From: Lycorma delicatula
Taxonomy: Eukaryota; Arthropoda; Insecta; Hemiptera; Fulgoridae
Assembly (NCBI RefSeq): GCF_047948215.1
Contig: NC_134464.1
Location: 32,735,020-32,799,019, forward strand
Direction of reading: 5' to 3'
Length of the DNA: 64,000 nt
A model generated the notes under the pieces. That model was not told the DNA's origin. It searched no databases and was given only the letters and a program-made list of their open reading frames with translations. Below are positions 58,190 through 64,000 of this stretch, piece after piece; position 1 is the stretch's first letter, and the number at the start of each line of letters is the position of its first letter. The position numbers and the translations under genes were made by a program.

Positions 58190-60060
58190 ATTTTTCTTTG
58201 TGTGGTGTTTTATTACAGGAAGTGTAGTTTTAAGTTTAATTTTAATTTTTCTTTTAATTTTTGTAGCTTTATTTTTCCTTAATGGAGGGGAAAATAAGGC
58301 TACCTCCACCCCGTTCTGCCACTCCGGATTTGTCCGAAGGTGGAGAGGAAAGCGGGGCGGGCGCCAGAAACGCCGGGACTCCGTGCCTCCTATGGAGACG
58401 GAGCCCGTAGCGGGCTGCAGCAGCCGCCACTCCTCAGGCTGATGATGGTGGCCCATCACAGCCTGCTACCGTCAGGCGGGAGAAAATCCCGCCTGACGCC
58501 CCTCTAGAGATTGATCAAGTCACTGAAGCGGAAGTTTCCGCAGCCATTAAGGACACAAGGCCCCGGGTGTCGACGGAATCAGCGCCCGTGCATTCCGGAA
58601 CATACCGGCCTCCGTATATACAACAATTTCGGTGATATTCACGTCCATTTTGTACGTTGGATATTTCCCGAATTGTTGGAAAACGGCCAAAGTCGTATGT
58701 TTACCAAAATCGGGGAAAAGTGTACTTTTCCCACGGAATTATTGGCCAACCTCCCTGTTACCGGTATTATCTAAGTTGTTCGAGAATATTTTCCTCGAAA
58801 AACTGAGGCGATACATGGAGGGAGAAGTGCGGGCAGAGCAATTTGGGTTCAGGGAGGGTCACTCAACGACCCTCCAACTGGTAAAAATAATAGATGACCT
58901 TGTCGGAGGCCTGCACAGGAATGCGGTGACTGCAGCCGTTTTTCTGGATGTGGCCAAGGCCTTTGACAAAGTTTGGCATAGCGGGCTGCTTTATAAATTA
59001 GCGCACTCGGCGATTCCGTACCGCCATGTCAGACTGATGCGGTCATATTTGCTAGACCGATGTTTCGTCGTGCGCGTAGGGGAAACGATTTCCTCCACCA
59101 GAGAAATAGGCGCTGGGGTTCCCCAAGGAGCAGTGCTTTCTCCTTTCCTGTACACTTTGTACGTGAACGATATGCCGCTGTCGGAAGGGGTTAAAACGGC
59201 CCTTTATGCAGACTACACGGCAAATTTCTACGAATCCGCAATTGTGGATTACGCGGTCCGGAGGCTCCAAAGGCAACTGGACTTAGTGGAACCGTGGCTC
59301 GATATGTGGAGAATCAGGGTCAACGGTGAAAAATCGGTGGCCGTGATGTTCACATACAAGACACGCAAACCGGCCAGGCAGCTGGAAATCTCAGGGGACA
59401 AAATCTCTTTTGAGAAAACGGTCAAGTACCTGGGGGTGGTCTTGGACAGGCGGCTTACCTTCGGCGAACATGTAAATTATGCGACCAGGAGGGCTAAGGC
59501 CGCCAGAGCCTCACTATACCCACTGCTGAACAGTGCCAGCCCGTACCCACTGGCAACCAAGTTACTTATTTTTCGGCTGTACGTACTGCCGATTCTGACA
59601 TATGCTTACCCGGCATGGGGGGCAGTGTTGAGCTCGTCGCTTCAAAAGAAGATCGAGGCCGTCCAAGACATTGCGTTGCGGACGATATTTAGAGCTCCGT
59701 GGTTCGTCAGGAACGCCACTCTCCGATCCGATGCGAGATTGCAATCCGTGTCCGAGGTGGGGGTGGCGCAGGCGCACAGACTGTTCGGGAGAGCGGCTGT
59801 GTCCGAACACTTCGGGACATCTGCCGAGAGGACCCAACCCCGACAGTTGTAAGGAAGCGGCCTCACGCCGTACTAGACGAACCACCGTGATGGTGCGGTG
59901 CGGGAGCCGAGAATCGACAAACCAGGCTTGGGGGCCTCCATATCGCATGAGCCACAAACTGAAAAAACGCGTCAGAAACGTTTCCGGGGTCGCGAGTGAA
60001 TAGTTTTCGAGTGTAAACTGTACAAATCAGCGAGTTATACGGTCTCAGGACAATAAAATG
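58190..60060 (+). mobile_element. Jockey-like non-LTR retrotransposon, internally deleted
   Basis: From 58282 an ORF1-like start (MEGKIRLPPPRSATPDL, then Gly/Ser-rich) is open for 39 codons to a TAG. About 100 bp further on the frame PLEIDQVTEAEVSAAI already belongs to the reverse transcriptase, so most of ORF1 and the endonuclease are absent. The reverse transcriptase follows to about 59890. A 3' region to about 60060 or slightly beyond has no recognised coding. It is the GC-richest block of the window. Confidence 0.75.
58490..59890 (+). pseudogene. Jockey-type reverse transcriptase with mutated active site
   Basis: Open from 58632 for 406 codons. Order: PGVDGISARAF (in an upstream shifted frame), NYWPTSLLPVLSKLFE, RAEQFGFREGHST, AAVFLDVAKAFDKVWH (first catalytic Asp), GAGVPQGAVLSPFLYTLYVND, LYADYTANF, KSVAVMF, VKYLGVVLDRRL and the thumb/C-terminal region. 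The catalytic Y/F-A-D-D box is YADY, so the second Asp is Tyr. Frameshifts lie at about 58555 and again near 59800, after which another frame gives the natural-looking end VVRKRPHAVLDEPP with a stop at 59888-59890. Long ORF but dead enzyme. Confidence 0.85.
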
Positions 60061-60259
60061 CGGTAAGTTGTGGTTCCCCCTTTTTTTTCCAGACGCAACT
60101 TCCGCTCCGCGTGTGTTTTGTTTCTCTTGTTTCAGAAACGGGAGAGATGTGGGTGTGGAACGACTCCTCGTGCCGTCTTGGTCTCTGACCAAGCACTCAC
60201 CGAAATAGAGAGGGAAACGGCCTTCCTTTAATCCTGTCATCCCAAAAATAAAAATTCAA

Positions 60260-60621
60260 TACAGCCACCACAATAAACAAATGGTTTCTTCACTGTGGCC
60301 ATGCGGTCCCCCCAACTCCTTCCCGGGCACACGTGTGTCTGGAGATTAATATTATGTAGAGTAAAGAACTACTGTTTGCTTCTTAAAAGGCAATCGCCGC
60401 CCCAAAACCGCGATCGCGAATAGGTACCACCAAATTGTAAATTCCCCATTCCCTTTCCTTTCAAGAAAGAAGAATGAGGGAACGAGCTCAGCAGCCATCA
60501 GCCCAGCAGTCACAAACCCAGCAGTCACCTGCCCAGCAGCCAATGACAGCATGGAAGATAGAAGAAACCTGCACTTTCCTCCGTTCAGCCCTTCGGGGCC
60601 TCGGGAATACTAAGGTTAATG
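60260..60621. repeat. Sequence upstream of C1 copy 2, with a CAGCAG-type minisatellite
   Basis: 60486-60545 holds four imperfect units of 14-16 bp ('cagcagccatcagcc', 'cagcagtcacaaacc', 'cagcagtcacctgcc', 'cagcagccaatgac'). One frame after it reads MEDRRNLHFPPFSPSGP, which resembles the start of a gag-like ORF but has no support beyond composition. This part is not present in the copy at 35703-36365. Confidence 0.45.
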
Positions 60622-61303
60622 TAATGTAACTTCGGTTACTACCAATTCTCGGAAATTGCAGGCTAAAGAAGAATGAAGAGGTCATCGGAAGAAGAAGAGG
60701 GTGAAGAAGAAGATGAAGAAGAAGGAAGACCCTCTACTCGTCCCAACATCACGGACTGGAGTCCGGAAAAGAGCCCAGCAGAGATGCGTCCTGAAAGGCA
60801 GCCATAACAGAATTGGATGAAGAGCTTCTACACAACCCTTCCTTTAAAACTTACATATAAATTAACATAAATCAGCAATTGCGACTCCTTCGGAAAAGGG
60901 GGCGCATTGCTTCCTCCATATATTTAGTGCCCCGTTGTGGCGTATTCCTGCTGGCCTATGAAGCGTTAGCACCGAAAGGAGTTCAGTGGACGATCTGAAG
61001 GGGAATTACGTCAGGAGGACAGGTTGCATAAGCCTAGCCTTCCGCGGTCGGCCCATAAAAGTGGGTTCGATAACGCTGGTTTAACAACGGATTGGAATGC
61101 AATTAAATCCGTCCTTAAAAATACTAAATATTAAATAAGACAAAACTTGAAAAATTAGACCCGTCACTTAAAATAAACCTTTTAAAAAACACGCCTGATT
61201 TAGAATCATCCAGCAGCTAGGGACTCTGTCCAGGTTCTGCGATCCGAAGGGAGAATCTATAAACTCCCGCTAACTTTGCATTCCATTCCTATTCTATCAG
61301 TTA
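60622..61303 (+). repeat. Repeat family C1, copy 2
   Basis: Colinear with the reverse complement of 35703-36365 over about 680 bp. It carries the acidic ORF at its start and 'gggggcgcattgcttcctccatata', 'ttccgcggtcggccca', 'gataacgctggtttaacaacgg' and 'ggttctgcgatccg' blocks. It lies directly after the Jockey-like element, but no shared sequence ties the two together. Confidence 0.75.
60640..60860 (+). pseudogene. Acidic ORF of family C1, second copy
   Basis: Reads CNFGYYQFSEIAG, a stop, then from the ATG at about 60673 MKRSSEEEEGEEEDEEEGRP, STRPNITDWSPEKSPAEMRP and ERQP followed by TAA at about 60806-60808. It is the same peptide as 36116-36406 with a few substitutions. In the other copy the frame continues with SQKWMKSFF where this one has the stop. 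Confidence 0.5.
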
Positions 61304-61341
61304 GATGTGTGGCGATTGAGGAAAGGTGCTTACACTGACTC

Positions 61342-61383
61342 CTTGTAGGAAAAAACTGTAACATTACAGTTTATCCCTACAAG
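61342..61383. repeat. Hairpin, 19-bp arms, 4-nt loop
   Basis: 61342-61360 ('cttgtaggaaaaaactgta') pairs with 61365-61383 with two mismatches. Located about 40 bp after the end of family C1 copy 2. Confidence 0.7.
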
Positions 61384-61781
61384 TAATCAATCATTTTATT
61401 GTAATTCATTACTGTAATTCAAAATTAAGAGCCATTAAATAGCTTTAAAACGTTTTTAGCTTTAACACTTCTTTTGTGAGTAAACTGCAGATCGGATATA
61501 TTCAGCATGTACGAAACTATTTCTAAAATTATACTAATTTTTAGTATTTGAAGAAAGTCTGTCCAGTTTACGTACTAAAAAATGTACAACTTGCCTTTAT
61601 TCATGCTAAATTAAAGTATTACTAGTTTTGTTGGTACAGAACTCGCCAATCTCACATTAAGCCGCTAGAGCCACCAGAAATCTTATGTTCGTAATGTGGG
61701 AGGTAAGGCGAAAAAGACAAGCTCAGATCTTATTTTTGTGGAATATAAATAAAATTTGGCTTCTTAATTATATGTGTGTAC

Positions 61782-61882
61782 TAGCCGGCCTAGCCAGGAC
61801 CGACATGAACCCCCGAGGACAAGGTTGGCTCAGGTGAATCCCGGGGCCACGGGGCCTACCCCAAGACCGCAGACATCCCTGC
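61782..61882. other. Short GC-rich island
   Basis: About 100 bp with many GG/CC runs ('gaatcccggggccacggggcc') in otherwise AT-rich DNA. No ORF, tRNA fold or match to the other repeats here. Probably the remnant of an unknown element. Confidence 0.4.
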
Positions 61883-62989
61883 TAAAAAAAGAAATATTCT
61901 AAGAAAAAATATGTTACTCTATTAAGTAATTATTGAAAAATTACAAAAATTATATTTAAAAAAAAATTATAATTTAAGTAATACCACCAATAAATCGTTA
62001 ACTAGCAAGTCTAAAAATACGTAATAACCTTTTTTTTTTATAATAAAATACTGTTACTTTAAAAAATTTAGCAGATTAAAACTGTAACATAAATCGTATT
62101 TTGCTCATTAACGTAACTTGCAAGGTGACGAATGACTTGTAATGTAATGTCATTCATGAGGATAATGTTATAATTTTTTTTTCTCGAATCCTCATTTTGA
62201 ATGCTTGATTAAAAAATTATCCCTTTTTTTACCAGTCAGTTGAATGATGTCGCATCTATAAACTGTCAGTGCTGCATTCATTATGATAGGAAATAACAGA
62301 AGAAAATGCACAAAAACATTGGTGGCAAAATAATTTACCTTAGAAAAGAAAAGAAATCATACTACAGGGAGAAAATTTGGTACAGTGGATATGTGAATGG
62401 TGAAAGAAAAAAAAACCTAATTTTTTTCAGCCCATAAAAAAATAATTCTTCTGCGGAAAAACACAAAATATATGGAATGTAATTCAGTTTGGATACGCGA
62501 TTTCTACAGAAATATGTAATATGAAAACCTTGGAAATCGCCGATTAATTAAATATCGGTAGGATTAAATTAAAACCTAGACTTAACTTGGTGTTGAATCA
62601 CATAACCAACTTTGTTATATTAGTTCTATATTGAAGCGCTAATTGACGGATAATAATTAAAAACACTGATTAGTCATATTTTAAATTTTCTTAATTTAAA
62701 ACATGTAAGTCGATTACATATTTTATGTGTTAGAATTGTACTGTATTGCTGTTCGTATGGCTGTGTAATTCAATGTATAAAGAATAATATACAGTTAATT
62801 ATAATAATACAGTTTAAACATAATATAATCAACTGATAACTAAGCCATCAACATAACACACGTGTTTACACTTACATAAAGAACAACAGTAGATATCTCA
62901 ATTTATATTAAAAATAATGAGGAGAGGAAACTTACGGAACTGACCACTGAGTATGTCAATTTCTATGCTGATAAGAGTTTTTTTATTTG
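61883..62989. other. AT-rich stretch, nothing recognised
   Basis: No ORF or repeat assigned. The N-terminal part of the pogo-like transposase would be expected at the right end but is not recognisable. Confidence 0.5.
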
Positions 62990-63780
62990 AAGGACTACAA
63001 TAGCACAGCAGCTAATAGAAGTATACGAAAATAAATTACAACGTTTCAAAGATATATCATAAATTTATGAAAAAGAAAAAATTATTCCGTACATCAAATT
63101 TGGAATGCGGACCAGACACCGGTGACTTTCGAAATGCCATCAACAACTGTAAGTTTAGGTAAAAAGAGTGTTCAGATGGGAAATACCGGTTACGAAAAAC
63201 AAATTTTCCCGGCGATGCTGACAATACATTCGGACGGGAAAAGATTACACCATATATCATTTTTAAAAACATCTGCCGAAAGGTGAAAAATTTCCACCCG
63301 ACATTGTCTTACAAGAACAAGAAAAAGATGGATGAATAATGAATTAGTACTGAAGTAGATTAAATGCATCTGGGAGCGTCGACCAGATTCTTTATTTCGA
63401 AAACCTTCGTACTTATAATGAACAGTTTTACGAGTCATAGCAGCGTGATTTAAAGCGAATGTCACGTCAGCGTGACGAATGTTACGATGGTGGAATATCA
63501 TCTATTCTTCAACATGTAGATATCTGTGTAAACCGACCATTTAAAAACCAAACTCCATACACACTACATAAATCGAATGACCAACACCACACACGAGATA
63601 TATAATAAAATTAAGAAATCGTATTTACTACATATTTGTGAGTGGATTATTGCGGCTCGGTCTGAAATATCAGTTGATTTGATTAAAATATCGATCAAGA
63701 ATTGTCGTATTTCGAATGTTCTCGATGGAATTGAGTACAATTATTTGTGGTTAAGTGATTATGAAGGTAATCGAAATTCT
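62990..63780 (+). pseudogene. pogo/Tigger-like DDE transposase, broken
   Basis: Across frames: IAQQLIEVYENKLQRFKDI, NADQTPVTFEMPSTTVSLG (first Asp), GKKSVQM, MLTIHSDGKRL, KGWMNNELVL-type and IKCIWERRPDSLF blocks, LIMNSFTSHSS (second catalytic Asp replaced by Asn), SSILQHVDICVNRPFK and, in the frame open at 63577-63855, SYLLHICEWIIAARSEIS and KNCRISNVLDGIEYNYLW. The order is that of the pogo-type transposases multicopy in many animals. Frameshifts at about 63105 and later, several stops, and the lost Asp show it is dead. The C-terminal frame runs on past the homology into host-like sequence. Confidence 0.75.
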
Positions 63781-64000
63781 ACGGATGATGGAAATCGAAC
63801 AATGATGACAGTAATTAAGGTAAATATCTACTACAATCTCTATGATTTTAATTAAATATTTACAGCATAGACTGAATAATTGGCATTGTGCAAATTCAAT
63901 CATACACACATTGATTTTGTTATAATAAAATGTAAAAACATAACAGTATTGTTTTTTCTTTTTTCAATTTCCTAAACCTGGGTGTGGTATGTGGGTGTAT

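Noticed and set aside
58200..58459. Opposing 80- and 94-codon frames over the start of the Jockey-like element
   Set aside because: They are alternative-frame shadows of the GC-rich element; the only meaningful frame there is the one starting at 58282.

Overview
The window looks like animal, almost certainly insect, nuclear DNA. It is strongly AT-rich and has short exons split by GT-AG introns of 2-9 kb, long (TA)n, (TTA)n and (GT)n microsatellites, tRNA-derived SINEs, and many broken LINE and Tc1/mariner/pogo copies. No bacterial operon, CRISPR array, phage or viral gene is visible. The mix of repeats suggests a large-genome hemipteran, but that assignment is a low-confidence inference.

The only host gene I can support is one 5'-nucleotidase/apyrase (ecto-5'-nucleotidase, CD73-like) on the + strand. 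Eight exons lie at 5930-6130, 14074-14275, 16682-16882, 18987-19150, 27843-27939, 34363-34524, 37417-37620 and 40839-40948. Their lengths add to 1341 nt, the splice phases agree at every junction, and they read as 446 codons plus a stop. The first visible residues are the metal-binding GNHE block, so the signal peptide and the first metal-binding motifs lie left of position 1. The seven complete introns and the left flank are full of repeats. The protein keeps the metal-site residues and GGDG, but three positions of the CD73 adenine pocket are changed, one cysteine pair is absent, and there is no C-terminal GPI signal. This points to a secreted enzyme whose base specificity may differ from CD73.

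Layout. 1-5929: left intron or flank with old repeats. 5.9-41 kb: the nucleotidase gene. Its introns carry an almost complete 1 kb TA-flanked DDE element (15614-16605), at least six LINE remnants, four full or partial copies of one tRNA-SINE family (SINE-A), at least five copies of a second (SINE-B), and several unnamed dispersed repeat families (C, D, G, H). 41-56 kb: no host gene seen; two LINE remnants, a 334 bp foldback, a broken copy of a multi-copy-type ORF with a CEWDSR block, further copies of repeat families C, D, G and H, and a SINE nested in a SINE. 56.4-61.3 kb: a GC-richer cluster of elements, made of an internally deleted mariner, a DDE fragment, a Jockey-like reverse transcriptase with a mutated active site, and a family-C copy with an acidic ORF. 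61.3-64 kb: AT-rich DNA, a short GC-rich island and a pogo/Tigger-like transposase pseudogene.

Nothing here amounts to a new multi-gene system. The most interesting items are the altered nucleotidase pocket, two SINE families that share a 3' domain, family C with its conserved acidic ORF, and several foldbacks at retroelement ends. All family assignments come from reading translations by eye; no database search was run.
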